In this document: piece after piece, positions 27,026-35,892 of the stretch
Numbering within the stretch: the first letter of the stretch is position 1
Layout: each line of letters starts with the position of its first letter
DNA from: CBDIHP01 sp965279195
GTDB lineage: Bacteria > Planctomycetota > Planctomycetia > Isosphaerales > Isosphaeraceae
NCBI GenBank assembly: GCA_965279195.1
Contig: CBDIHP010000044.1
Coordinates: forward strand, 248,001-312,000
Direction of reading: 5' to 3'
DNA: 64,000 bases
Made by a program: the position numbers and the translations under genes
Notes under the pieces: generated by a model
Databases searched by the model: none
The model's input: the letters and a program-made list of their open reading frames with translations, nothing else
Told to the model about the DNA's origin: nothing

Positions 27026-27907
27026 TCAGAGCCAGACCTTCAGTCGTTTGCGGAGCGACTCCGGGAGGCGCTTCTCGACGATCCGCTGGATCTGGTCGGG
27101 GTGCATTCTGGTGCTGAAGTGGGAGGCGATGATCCAGTCGTTCTCGAACTTGTCGGCGCGGTCGAGGATGTCGTCGAGGTGGGTGTGGCCGAATTTGTGG
27201 ATCTTGTCGGGCCGCTCGTTGGGGGCGACGAACGTCATCTCCAGGATCAGGATCTCGGCCTTGTAGATGTCGGGGCAGACGTCCAGGCCTTGTGGCGCAG
27301 TGTCGCCCATGTAGGCGACCTTGGGGATCCGGATCTCGGCCGAGACCTCGGTGCCCGCCAGGCGGAGGTCGCGGATCTGCTCGCCGCTCAGGTGCTGGTA
27401 CTCGGGCTTCAGCTTCTTCCGGCGTTCCCAGATCAGGAAACCCAGCGACGGGATCGTGTGCTTGGTCGGGAACACCGTCGCGACGAGTTCGCGCGAGATC
27501 GGGATCTCCTCGTTCGGGCGGACGCCGATCAGTTTCGCGGGCAGGCGGCCGCGGTCGAGCTTCTGCATGGCGCGGAGGAGCTGCTCGACCGGTTCGACGG
27601 AATCGGCCGGGAGATAGATGGTCGGCGGCTCCATCTTCATCATCCGCCGACGGGCGACGTAGACGGGCAGGGCGGCGATGTGGTCGAGGTGGGTGTGCGA
27701 GACGAACCAGGTCGGGGTCGACATGAACGACCAGGGCTGGGCGCCGAGGTCGAAGCCGAGCTTGAGTTCGGGGATGCGCCAGTAGGTCTGGACCGCCGCG
27801 CGGGAGTATCCTTCGACCGTCAGGCCCTTGTGGACCATCGACCGGACCGGGGCGTTATCCACGGGGTGGTCGAGGGAGTCGACCGAGAGATCCATATCCG
27901 TCGCCAA
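27026..27907 (-). CDS. MBL-fold metallo-hydrolase, ribonuclease Z-like
   Basis: A 293-residue protein with the metal-binding motif HTHLDH, a second-shell KHTIPSLGF, YMGDTAP supplying the bridging Asp, LILEMTF and GHTHLDD, and a late HFSTR. This pattern fits RNase Z-like or related phosphodiesterases; tRNA 3'-processing is possible but unproven. TTG 27907 is the chosen start, because AAGGAG lies 6 bases upstream, whereas ATG 27895 would be 18 bases away. Its last 113 bases recur at 26056-26169. Confidence 0.85.
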   Translation of the reverse strand: MATDMDLSVDSLDHPVDNAPVRSMVHKGLTVEGYSRAAVQTYWRIPELKLGFDLGAQPWSFMSTPTWFVSHTHLDHIAALPVYVARRRMMKMEPPTIYLPADSVEPVEQLLRAMQKLDRGRLPAKLIGVRPNEEIPISRELVATVFPTKHTIPSLGFLIWERRKKLKPEYQHLSGEQIRDLRLAGTEVSAEIRIPKVAYMGDTAPQGLDVCPDIYKAEILILEMTFVAPNERPDKIHKFGHTHLDDILDRADKFENDWIIASHFSTRMHPDQIQRIVEKRLPESLRKRLKVWL

Positions 27908-27986
27908 AACCAGCTCCTTGCAGGCTAACCAGGCCGTCTCGCGTGCCGCGTGAGGGTCGAGAATCCAGGGCGTCCGGCGGTCCCCG

Positions 27987-28016
27987 TTACGATCCGCGCG
28001 GGCCCTGCATTATAAT
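27987..28016 (+). promoter_or_regulatory. Promoter of the PfkB-like gene
   Basis: A consensus TATAAT at 28011-28016, with a weak -35 TTACGA at 27987-27992 (18-base spacer). The leader is about 37 bases to ATG 28060. Confidence 0.55.
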
Positions 28017-28059
28017 CGAAGGCCGTTGCCCCTGCCGAGGACCGAGGAACCGCGACACG

Positions 28060-29208
28060 ATGTCCGACCCCGAGACCGCGACGACCGCCGAGAATCCGAC
28101 ACCGCCGCCCACCCTCGTGTTCGGGCCGGCGTACCTCGACCGGGTCGTCCGGGTGAACGTCCCCCTCCTCGACCCCGCACTCGGCGCGCCCCCGCTCGAC
28201 CGCAGCGTCGACGGCGAGTGGTTCTCCGAACTCGCCGAAGGCTTGACGCTCAAGGACCCCGACCGCAGCCGGATCGAGATCGAACTCCCGCCCGACTGGC
28301 TCGGCCCCTCCGGCGTCGTGCGGCTCGCCCGGCCGTTCGCCCCCGGCGTCGCCCCCTGGTTCCGATCCGTCACCGCCACCGGCTGGCAGGACGACCTCGG
28401 CGGCATGGGCTCCGGCTACGCGGCGGCGCTGGGAGGCGAACTGGTCAGCGCCCTGGGCGACGCCGACGACTCGACCAGCCTGGTCATCAGCGAACTCCTG
28501 ACCCGATTCCACATCAAGCACCACCCGATCCGGGTCCCGGGACGCACGGCGGACTGGACGTTGCTGGTCAGCTCCGGGGAGCACGGCGACAAGCTCCCGA
28601 TCGGATTCCGGGGCTGCCACGCGGGGATCGCCTCGCTGGCGACGGAGGCGGCTCGCCCTTGCGGATTGCGAGTGGTCGCGTCCTTCCCGAACCGCCTGGC
28701 GGCGGAGGCGTTGAGCGCGCCGGGGGCGTCCTTGAGGTTCTTCGCCCCGGCCTTGCGGAACATGCCCGATCAGGACCCGCCGATCCTCGACTTCGCCGCC
28801 TCGATCGATGTCCTGAGCTGCAACATGGGCGAGTGGGAGAGCCTCGCCGACCGAGAGCAGCTCGCCTGGCGGATCCCCGTCCTGATCCTCACCGACGGCC
28901 CTCGGGGGGCGACGGTCCGGTTCACATTGCCCAACGGCGATCCGGGGCGGGTGACGGTCCCGGTATTCCCCCGAACGAACCCGCCGCGCGACACCAACCG
29001 GGCGGGCGAGTCGTTCGCCGCGGCCTTCCTCAAGTCGATGATCGCCGGCAACGGGCTCCAGTGCCCCTCGACGCTGGAGAAGGAATTGGTCGAGACGGCC
29101 GCGCTCCGGGCCTCGGCGGCGGCGGCGCTGGTGCTCGACCGCACGGATTTCGGCTTCCCGACCGACGACGAGATCGACGAGGCCATCCGGCTGGGCGTCG
29201 TGGCGTGA
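28060..29208 (+). CDS. PfkB-family carbohydrate kinase-like protein with altered active site
   Basis: A 382-residue protein starting at ATG 28060 (GAGGAAC upstream). The ribokinase-like fold is recognisable from LVFGPAYLDRVVRVNVP at the start, PPILDFAASIDVLSCNMGEW, VLILTDGPRGATVRF and the late DTNRAGESFAAAFL. In active members the last motif reads DTxGAGD with Asp as catalytic base; here it is Glu 317 and the Gly before Ala is Arg. It may be a non-canonical kinase or a sugar-binding pseudo-enzyme (inference). The substrate cannot be read from sequence. Confidence 0.75.
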   Translation: MSDPETATTAENPTPPPTLVFGPAYLDRVVRVNVPLLDPALGAPPLDRSVDGEWFSELAEGLTLKDPDRSRIEIELPPDWLGPSGVVRLARPFAPGVAPWFRSVTATGWQDDLGGMGSGYAAALGGELVSALGDADDSTSLVISELLTRFHIKHHPIRVPGRTADWTLLVSSGEHGDKLPIGFRGCHAGIASLATEAARPCGLRVVASFPNRLAAEALSAPGASLRFFAPALRNMPDQDPPILDFAASIDVLSCNMGEWESLADREQLAWRIPVLILTDGPRGATVRFTLPNGDPGRVTVPVFPRTNPPRDTNRAGESFAAAFLKSMIAGNGLQCPSTLEKELVETAALRASAAAALVLDRTDFGFPTDDEIDEAIRLGVVA

Positions 29209-29252
29209 GCGTTCGGATGTGACTGTGCAACCACTTCGATGAGGACCGCAGG

Positions 29253-29993
29253 ATGAAGACGGCACTCGCGCGACTGGCCTGGATCGGCCTCGGACTGGCC
29301 GTCGGCCTCTCGCTCACGGCACGATGGCAGACCGTCCAGGCCCTCGACGACCCGCCCAGGCCCAAGGCGAAGTCCGAGCCGGCCGCCAAGCCCCTCGCGC
29401 CCCTGGTCGTGGTTTCGCTCCAGGACGCCCTCTTCAAGCCGTTGGACCTCCCCTTCGGCAAGCCGACGTCGCTGGAGAAAGTGCAGGAGTACCTGGCGGA
29501 ACAGCTCCACTCCCAGGTCCTGCTCGATCGCGCGGCGCTGGGGCGCCAGAAGCTCACGCCCGAGTCGACCGTCGAGCTGAACTTGAAGGGCGTCCGGCTC
29601 AAGACGGGCCTGCGGATCCTGCTCGACCAGGTCGGGCTGACCTACAAGGTCGAGCCCGAGGACAACCTCCTGATCCTCACCGACAGCCAGGGCACGGAGG
29701 ACGCCAACGCCCGCATCCTGAATGAGATCAAGGCGTTGCACCGCGAGATGCACGACGTGCAGGATTCGATCGACGAACTCTTCGCTATCTTCGACCAGGG
29801 CGAGCCCGAGGCCGAGATGCGGAACCCGACGATCATCGAGGAAGTCCCGCCTCGTCGGAGTGAGCCCGGCGCAGGCGGCGACGAGCCGGAGCCGAAGAAG
29901 GAAGGCTCCCCCGGCGAACCCCAGCCGGAGTCGAAGGGCCGCAACCGCCCCAAGGAACCGGCTGCCCGCGGTCGTGCCCGTCCCGGAATCTGA
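29253..29993 (+). CDS. Exported protein with STN/secretin-like domain
   Basis: A 246-residue protein with a signal peptide or anchor (ALARLAWIGLGLAVGLSL), then a compact alpha/beta domain of about 110 residues (TSLEKVQEYLAEQL, TVELNLKGVRLKTGLRILLD, YKVEPEDNLLILT) that resembles STN/secretin N-domains. A short coiled coil and a long Pro/Glu/Lys-rich disordered tail follow. ATG 29253 follows GAGGA. It is followed by another exported protein 33 bases downstream, so they are probably co-transcribed. Function unknown. Confidence 0.65.
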   Translation: MKTALARLAWIGLGLAVGLSLTARWQTVQALDDPPRPKAKSEPAAKPLAPLVVVSLQDALFKPLDLPFGKPTSLEKVQEYLAEQLHSQVLLDRAALGRQKLTPESTVELNLKGVRLKTGLRILLDQVGLTYKVEPEDNLLILTDSQGTEDANARILNEIKALHREMHDVQDSIDELFAIFDQGEPEAEMRNPTIIEEVPPRRSEPGAGGDEPEPKKEGSPGEPQPESKGRNRPKEPAARGRARPGI

Positions 29994-30026
29994 TCGGATC
30001 CCATCCGACCCTTCGGAAGTCTCGCC

Positions 30027-31313
30027 ATGCCCCTTCGACGTCGGATCGGTCTCCTGATCGTGCTCGCCCCGCTGATCCTGGGCGAGATGGCTTCGTTCGG
30101 CCAGGAACCGGAGCCGGCCCAGGTCGCCGTGAGGCCGGCCCGGCGATCGGCGACCAAGCCGCGGCACTGGACGTCGTTCCTGGCCGATCCCCGGAGCGCG
30201 GTCCTGTTCGTGCTGGTCATGGTCATCGGCGTGGGCGGCACGCGGAAGCTGCTCAAGGACCGCCGGGCCCGGGGCGTCGTCGACCGGCTCAACAGCCTGG
30301 ACGTGGCCGTCGCCGACGTCGAGGCCGCCGCGAACTTCGGGCGGGAGGGGATCACGGACCTCTTCCGGCTCCAGCAGACGGCCAAGGAACCCGCCATCCG
30401 CCGCGCCGCAGGGGCGAGCCTGGCCGTCCTTTGGGGCAAGGATGATCTCATCGCGGAGGAGGAAAAGGCCCTCGTGATGCGCGGGGCGGACGTCCAGTGG
30501 AAGGCGAGGCGTCGCTACCCGAGGGCCCTCCGGACGCCCTTCCCGGTGGTCGTGCGCTACGGCTTGCCCTTCCTGAAGGAGGAGGGCCCGGGAATCCGTC
30601 CGGAGAACCTGGAATGGTCGCACCGGATCCTCGGGACCGAGCGGGCCGGGCTGGAGACGTTCTCGCCCTGGAAGGCCGGGGCGGGCGAGGCGGTCTTCGA
30701 GGTCGATCCCAGGGATTTCCCCGCGAACGGCCCGCACCGGCTGGTCCTCCACGCCCGGGCCCGGACCAAGGGGCTGACGTCGGAATGGACCGTCGAACTC
30801 CCCCAGTCACCGTTCCCGTTCGAGTTCGACCCGCTGCTCCAGGTCGACGCCCTGTTGACCCTCCCCGACGCCGCCCGCGAGCAGCAGCTCCGCGACGCGA
30901 TCCGCCTGCGCCCCTCCGAGACCGCCGAGGGGGAGGAGGTCCGCTACCTGCCGCTCGACGAGAACCTCGTCCTCCGCGACCCGCCCGAGCTGTTCGTCCG
31001 CCCGCCCTTGCCGAGCGACCTGGCGCATGACCTGTTCGTCGAATTCGAGGGCGTCCCGGGGACCTTCCGCGCGGGGCGGATCGTCGTCAGCGGCCAGGGG
31101 AGCGGTGCGACCGAGGCGGAGATGTCGCGCAGCCACACCATCGGCCCGATCGAGGGGGTCCCGACGGGCACCATCGATGGCGTGGGCGACCGCCGGATGC
31201 GGCTGATCCTCACCGCCAACCCCGACCTCGGCTGGACCGACCCCGAGGTCCGCTCCATCTGGCCCGGCTCGATCACGACCGAATGGACGGAGGTGAGGGT
31301 GATCCGCAAGTAG
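30027..31313 (+). CDS. Membrane-anchored hypothetical protein
   Basis: A 428-residue protein with a signal peptide (GLLIVLAPLILGEMA), a Pro/Arg-rich spacer, one membrane helix (AVLFVLVMVIGVGGT), a helical stretch (residues about 75-150) and a C-terminal beta-rich region. No family was recognised. The TAG stop (31311-31313) is inside the left arm of the palindrome that follows, so the gene end and the element overlap. Confidence 0.6.
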   Translation: MPLRRRIGLLIVLAPLILGEMASFGQEPEPAQVAVRPARRSATKPRHWTSFLADPRSAVLFVLVMVIGVGGTRKLLKDRRARGVVDRLNSLDVAVADVEAAANFGREGITDLFRLQQTAKEPAIRRAAGASLAVLWGKDDLIAEEEKALVMRGADVQWKARRRYPRALRTPFPVVVRYGLPFLKEEGPGIRPENLEWSHRILGTERAGLETFSPWKAGAGEAVFEVDPRDFPANGPHRLVLHARARTKGLTSEWTVELPQSPFPFEFDPLLQVDALLTLPDAAREQQLRDAIRLRPSETAEGEEVRYLPLDENLVLRDPPELFVRPPLPSDLAHDLFVEFEGVPGTFRAGRIVVSGQGSGATEAEMSRSHTIGPIEGVPTGTIDGVGDRRMRLILTANPDLGWTDPEVRSIWPGSITTEWTEVRVIRK

Positions 31314-31377
31314 GGTCCGCTATTGCGGACCGGTGTGTATGGTCATAACAAGAGTGGTCCGCAATAGCGGACCCTAC
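31310..31377. repeat. GTAGGGTCCGC palindromic element, 68 bp
   Basis: Perfect 22-base inverted arms (31310-31331 and 31356-31377), identical in sequence to those at 20506-20585, around a different 24-base centre. The left arm holds the TAG of the plus-strand gene (31311-31313). The right arm holds the TAG of the minus-strand histidine phosphatase (31376-31374). Confidence 0.92.
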
Positions 31378-31982
31378 AGGTGCAAGCACCCGTTCATCAT
31401 CTCGACGGTCACGGTCTCGCCGTACTCGATCAGGTTGATGCCTCCGTTGGACTGGCGGATGGCGCGGGCCTGATCGATGGGGATGCCGAGCAGGCCCGCG
31501 AGGTAGGCGCGGTTGACGACGTTGTGGCCGATCACGGCGATGGTCTGGCCTGGGTGCTGCTTGGTCAGGTCGAGGATGGCCGGGGAAACGCGGCGCTGCA
31601 CGTCGAGGAAAGCTTCGCCGTCGGGGTAGGGCACCGTCCCCGGGTTGGTGTGGAACTTCTCGTAGAGTTCGGGATCCTGGGCGCGGGCCTGGTCCCACGT
31701 CAGGCCCTCCCAGCGGCCGATCTCGGCTTCCATCAAGATCTCGAGGGTCGAGACGATGAGATCATGGGGGGCCGCGATGGCCTCGCCGGTCATCCGGGCG
31801 CGGAGCAGGGGGCTGGAGTAGACGGCGGCGATCGGGAACGATGCCAGCAACTCGGAGCTGCGGCGGGCCTGGTCGAGGCCGATCTCGTCGAGCGGCAGGT
31901 TCGAGCCGCGGCCCTGGAGTCGGTAGGGGCGTTCGCGGTTGCTGACGGTGGCGCCGTGGCGGATCAGGAAGACGCGGGTCAT
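31374..31982 (-). CDS. Histidine phosphatase (phosphoglycerate mutase-like)
   Basis: A 202-residue protein with the phosphohistidine motif LIRHGAT (His 9), AVYSSPLLRARMTGEAI, the acidic EAEIGRWEGLTW and the second catalytic His in VIGHNVVNRAYL. The family dephosphorylates sugars, nucleotides such as alpha-ribazole phosphate, or other small molecules; the substrate is open. ATG 31982 follows AAGGATG. It is the last gene of a minus-strand operon after pdxA, 31 bases away. Its stop lies in the palindrome. Confidence 0.88.
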   Translation of the reverse strand: MTRVFLIRHGATVSNRERPYRLQGRGSNLPLDEIGLDQARRSSELLASFPIAAVYSSPLLRARMTGEAIAAPHDLIVSTLEILMEAEIGRWEGLTWDQARAQDPELYEKFHTNPGTVPYPDGEAFLDVQRRVSPAILDLTKQHPGQTIAVIGHNVVNRAYLAGLLGIPIDQARAIRQSNGGINLIEYGETVTVEMMNGCLHL

Positions 31983-32013
31983 CGGTCGGGCACATCCTTG
32001 TGCGAGAATGGGT

Positions 32014-33069
32014 TCAGGACGGTTGCAGGCGACGGCCCGAGACGAGCCGGGCGGCGACCCGCGTGGCCTGGATCAGGCTGGCGGGCGAGGCGATGCCCTG
32101 CCAGGCGATGTCGAACGCCGTGCCGTGGGCCACGCTGGTCCGGACGATCGGCAATCCCAGCGTGACATTCACCGCGCGGTCGAAACCGATCGTCTTGAGC
32201 GCCACGTGCCCCTGGTCGTGATACATCGCGACCACGGCGTCGAATTCGCCGTAGACCGCCCGCGAGAACAGGGTGTCGGCCGCGATCGGCCCGCTCGCGT
32301 CGATGTGCGATCGCCTGGCCAGTTCGACGGCCGGGGCGATGATCGTCCGCTCCTCGTCGCCGAACAGGCCGTTCTCCCCGGCGTGGGGATTGAGCCCCGC
32401 CACGGCGATCCGGGGCGACCGGCCGAGTAGCTCGGTGAGCGGGCCCATCGCCTCGTGGGCCAGCCGGATCTTGGACAGGACATTCTCGACCGTGATAAGG
32501 TCGAAGATCCGCCGCAACGCGACGTGCAAGGTGACGTGGATCACCCCCAGACCGGCACTCGCGGGATCCCCCTCGCGGGGCGGCAGGTAGAGCATCATCG
32601 CGTGCTCGGGGACGCCGCAACGCTCGGCGAGGATCTCGGTGTGGCCGGGGTGCTCGATGCCCGCGTCGTGCAGGGCCTCCTTCTGGAGAGGCAGGGTCAC
32701 GATCGCGTCGATCCGGCCGGCCATGGCGAGGTCGATCGCCGTGACCAGGAAGTCATACGCCGCGCGGCCGGCCCGAGCATCGACCACGCCCGGCTGGACA
32801 TGGGCCAGATCCTGGCTGGTGGCGTCGAGGCAGGGGATCGTCGTCGCGTCCGGCCGGGCGTCCTCGGGTTGCTCGATCCGGACGACCTTCAGCCCCAGCG
32901 GGGCCCCGATCTGGCAGGCGACCCTCTCCAATAGGGCGGTGTCGCCGACGACGAACGGCCGGGCCAGGTCGCGGAGTGGGGAGTCGGTCCAGGCCTTCAG
33001 GACCAGCTCCGGCCCGATGCCGGCGACGTCTCCCAGGGTCAGCGCGACGAGCGGCCGGGTGTCGGACAC
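32014..33069 (-). CDS. pdxA: 4-hydroxythreonine-4-phosphate dehydrogenase
   Basis: A 351-residue protein of the usual length. It oxidises 4-phosphohydroxy-threonine in vitamin B6 synthesis (DXP-dependent route), as a metal-dependent dimer. Motifs seen: LTLGDVAGIGPELVLKAW, HPGHTEILAERCG with the metal His, GLNPHAGENGLFGDEE, and YHDQGHVALK with the second His. GTG 33069 is the start, with GAGGA 8 bases upstream. The family's usual GDPAG reads GDVAG here, a mild change. Confidence 0.93.
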   Translation of the reverse strand: MSDTRPLVALTLGDVAGIGPELVLKAWTDSPLRDLARPFVVGDTALLERVACQIGAPLGLKVVRIEQPEDARPDATTIPCLDATSQDLAHVQPGVVDARAGRAAYDFLVTAIDLAMAGRIDAIVTLPLQKEALHDAGIEHPGHTEILAERCGVPEHAMMLYLPPREGDPASAGLGVIHVTLHVALRRIFDLITVENVLSKIRLAHEAMGPLTELLGRSPRIAVAGLNPHAGENGLFGDEERTIIAPAVELARRSHIDASGPIAADTLFSRAVYGEFDAVVAMYHDQGHVALKTIGFDRAVNVTLGLPIVRTSVAHGTAFDIAWQGIASPASLIQATRVAARLVSGRRLQPS

Positions 33070-33090
33070 GGTCGGATCCTCAGATCGGGG

Positions 33091-33252
33091 TCAGTGCGTG
33101 GCGATCGCGCGCGGCGCCTTCGCGGCGGCCTTGTCTGCGGAGGAGGACTCGGGCCCCTGGGTGACCGGGACCGTTCGAGATGTCTCCTGCGGGGCCGATC
33201 CGCAGCCGAGGCAGGGGAAGACGATGAGGAAGAGGGCGAACCATCGGGACAT
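33091..33252 (-). CDS. Small lipoprotein, 53 residues
   Basis: The frame from ATG 33252 to TGA 33091 gives MSRWFALFLIVFPCLGCGSA followed by a polar Thr/Ser/Ala-rich tail. The lipobox CLGC (Cys 17) predicts lipidation. GGAGAC lies upstream of the start. It ends 21 bases before pdxA, so they probably share a transcript. The gene was found by reading the gap between pdxA and the divergent radical SAM gene. Confidence 0.6.
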   Translation of the reverse strand: MSRWFALFLIVFPCLGCGSAPQETSRTVPVTQGPESSSADKAAAKAPRAIATH

Positions 33253-33526
33253 CGCGGGGAGTCTCCGGATCGGCGGACGAACGCGTCCCCCTCATTATTC
33301 CGGGGAACGGCCGCCGCGTCGACCCGGGCTTTGCGGCCCGGGGGTTCTACCCAGGCCCCGGGGTCGTCGCTAAGATGAAACCACGCGACGCCGTGCGAAA
33401 GAATCGAGAATCCCCGATCCGCCCCAGATCGCCGAAATCACCCTGGACCGTGGCGCGTACCTGACTGTCCGCCCGACGCCCCGCCCGCCCACGGAACCTT
33501 TGGCCCAGACTTGAGGCCCCGGACCC

Positions 33527-35326
33527 ATGCTCAACACTGCCCTCAAAGATTACGTCACCGCGCGGATCCTGCCGAACGTCCTTACCCCCGCGCAGTACAT
33601 CGGCGGCGAGCGGAACAGCGTCCGCAAGGACCACACGAAGGTCCAGGGCACCGTCTGCATGGCGTTCCCGGACACATACTCCCTCGGAATGAGCCACCAC
33701 GGGCTCCAGGTGCTCTACAGCCTCCTCAACGCCGACGACCGCTTCGCCTGCGAGCGCGTCTTCACCCCGCTGCCGGATTTCGAGAAGGCCCTCCGCGAGC
33801 ACCAGGTGCCCCTGTACTCGCTCGAAACCTTCACGCCGCTCAAGGACTTCGACGTTGTCGGATTCTCGCTCCAGTACGAGATCTGCTACACGAACGTCCT
33901 GACCATGCTCGACCTCGGCGGCATCCCGCTCAAGGCCGAGGACCGCTCGGCCGGCGACGCCCTCGTGATCGCCGGCGGCCCCGGGTCGCAGAACCCGGAA
34001 TTGCTCGCCCCCTACATCGACCTCTTCGTCATCGGCGACGGCGAGCCGAGCCTGCCGGTGGTGGTCGAACTGTGGTCGTCGATGAAGGGTGATGCCTCGC
34101 TGACGCGCGAGGAGAAGCTCGCCAGGATCGCGCGACAGTGCGAATGGGCGTATGTCCCCCGCTTCTACGACCCGATCTACGGCGAGGACGGCACGATCAC
34201 CGACATCGTCCGCAACCGCGACGACGTCCCGGCCGCGATCAAGCCCTGCACGATCGTCTCGCTGGATGACATCCCGCTGCCGACGGCCCCGGTGATCCCC
34301 TTCGTCGAGACGGCCCACGACCGCATCGCCATCGAGATCATGCGCGGCTGCCCCTGGCAGTGCCGGTTCTGCCAGAGCACGGTCATCAAGCGGCCCCTGC
34401 GGTACCGGACGGTCGAGACGATCGTCAACGCCGCACTCGAAAGCTATTACAACACCGGGTACGACGAGATCAGCCTGCTGTCGCTCTCGACCAGCGACTA
34501 CCCGCACTTCGAGGAGCTGGTCACGAAGATGAGCGAGGTCTTCACCCCGATGGGCGTGAGCATCTCGCTGCCGAGCCTGCGGATCACCGAGACATTGAAG
34601 AAGATCCCGGCCCTGCTCAACGAGGGGCGTCGTGGCGGCCTGACGCTCGCCCCCGAGGTCGCGCGGGACGACATGCGGGAGCAGATCCGCAAGCCGATCG
34701 ACAACAAGGACCTGTACGACGGCGCGGCCGAGGCCTTCAAGCGGGGCTGGCGGAAGGTCAAGCTCTACTTCCTCTGCGGGCTCCCCGGCGAGCGGACCGC
34801 CGACCTCGACGGCATCGTCGAGATGGCCGAGACCCTCGCCCGGATCGGCAAGGACGTGACCGGCCGGTACACCGAGGTCGTGGCCAGCGTCTCGAACTTC
34901 GTCCCCAAGCCGCACACGCCCTATCAGTGGAACGGCATGCAGAGCCGCGAGTACTTCCACTGGGCGCACAAGTACCTGCGGTCGAGGGTGAAGCTCAAGA
35001 CCGTCACCATCAAGTGCCACAACGTCGAGACCAGCCTGCTCGAAGGCATCCTGACGCGTGGCGACCGCCGCGTGGCCGCCGCCCTGGAAGAGGCCTGGCG
35101 TCGCGGCGCCCGGCTCGACGCCTGGACCGAGCATTTCAACCCGAACTTGTGGTGGTCGACCTTCGAGGACCTCGGCATCGACGTCGAGTTCTACAGCCAC
35201 CGCGCCCGGCCCTTGGAAGAAGTGCTCCCCTGGGACCACATCCACGTCAAGAAGGGCCGCGAGTACCTCGCCAAGGAGCAGAACCGCTCGCTCGTCCAGC
35301 TCACCTCCATGGCCGGAGCCGTCTGA
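33527..35326 (+). CDS. B12-binding radical SAM protein (TIGR03960-like)
   Basis: A 599-residue protein. The N-terminal cobalamin-binding-like domain (AFPDTYSLGMSHHGLQVLY, VGFSLQYEICYTN, ALVIAGGPGSQNPE) precedes a radical SAM core with RGCPWQCRFCQ (Cys 275, 279 and 282 bind the 4Fe-4S cluster). Then come LLSLSTSDYP, LTLAPEVARD and KLYFLCGLPGE. It matches a widespread family often fused or adjacent to a TIGR03936-type domain, which is absent here. Reaction unknown; tRNA or small-molecule modification is possible. The next gene begins one base after its stop. Confidence 0.9.
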   Translation: MLNTALKDYVTARILPNVLTPAQYIGGERNSVRKDHTKVQGTVCMAFPDTYSLGMSHHGLQVLYSLLNADDRFACERVFTPLPDFEKALREHQVPLYSLETFTPLKDFDVVGFSLQYEICYTNVLTMLDLGGIPLKAEDRSAGDALVIAGGPGSQNPELLAPYIDLFVIGDGEPSLPVVVELWSSMKGDASLTREEKLARIARQCEWAYVPRFYDPIYGEDGTITDIVRNRDDVPAAIKPCTIVSLDDIPLPTAPVIPFVETAHDRIAIEIMRGCPWQCRFCQSTVIKRPLRYRTVETIVNAALESYYNTGYDEISLLSLSTSDYPHFEELVTKMSEVFTPMGVSISLPSLRITETLKKIPALLNEGRRGGLTLAPEVARDDMREQIRKPIDNKDLYDGAAEAFKRGWRKVKLYFLCGLPGERTADLDGIVEMAETLARIGKDVTGRYTEVVASVSNFVPKPHTPYQWNGMQSREYFHWAHKYLRSRVKLKTVTIKCHNVETSLLEGILTRGDRRVAAALEEAWRRGARLDAWTEHFNPNLWWSTFEDLGIDVEFYSHRARPLEEVLPWDHIHVKKGREYLAKEQNRSLVQLTSMAGAV

Positions 35327-35327
35327 C

Positions 35328-35888
35328 ATGGCGACCGCGACCAAGCTGCTGACCGCCGAGGAATATCTCGCCAATCCGGAGTTCAACTGGACCCGGACCG
35401 AACTGGTCAATGGGGAGGTCGTCGAGTTATCGCCGCCACCGGGTGCTCAGCACGGCATGATCTGCATGAACGTCGGCTACCACCTCAGCCGATTCGCGCG
35501 TGAGACTGGGCTTGGCCTGGTCTTCGGCAACGATACCGCCGTCCGGACCACGAGGAATCCCGATTCGGTGCGTGGGGCGGACGTCATGTACTACTCGATC
35601 GCCCGGTTGCCTCGCGATCAGGTCACTCAGGGCGTTCCCGAGATCCCGCCGGATGTGGTCTTCGAAATCGTCTCGCCCAACGATCGCATGCGGGAGGTCC
35701 GCGCCAAGGTGAACGAATACCTGGCAGCCGGCGTCGGGCTGGTCGGGGTGGTGGATCCTCGCAACCGGACGGTCAGCCTGTTCCGCGACGACGAACTGAA
35801 TAGCGTGGTGCTCGTCGAGGCCGAGATGCTCCGGGGCCTGCCGGAACTCCCCGGTTTTGAACTCGCGGTTTCTGATATCTTCGGCTGA
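35328..35888 (+). CDS. Uma2-family putative endonuclease
   Basis: A 186-residue protein typical of the DUF820/Uma2 family abundant in planctomycetes and cyanobacteria. A restriction-endonuclease-like core is visible: LTAEEYLAN, RTELVNGEVVELSPP, GADVMYY, PDVVFEIVSPNDR and AKVNEYLAAGVGLVGVVDP, which supply the acidic and Lys residues of a PD-(D/E)xK site. Cellular role unknown. It follows the radical SAM gene by one base, so the two are translationally linked. Confidence 0.88.
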   Translation: MATATKLLTAEEYLANPEFNWTRTELVNGEVVELSPPPGAQHGMICMNVGYHLSRFARETGLGLVFGNDTAVRTTRNPDSVRGADVMYYSIARLPRDQVTQGVPEIPPDVVFEIVSPNDRMREVRAKVNEYLAAGVGLVGVVDPRNRTVSLFRDDELNSVVLVEAEMLRGLPELPGFELAVSDIFG

Positions 35889-35892
35889 GTCG

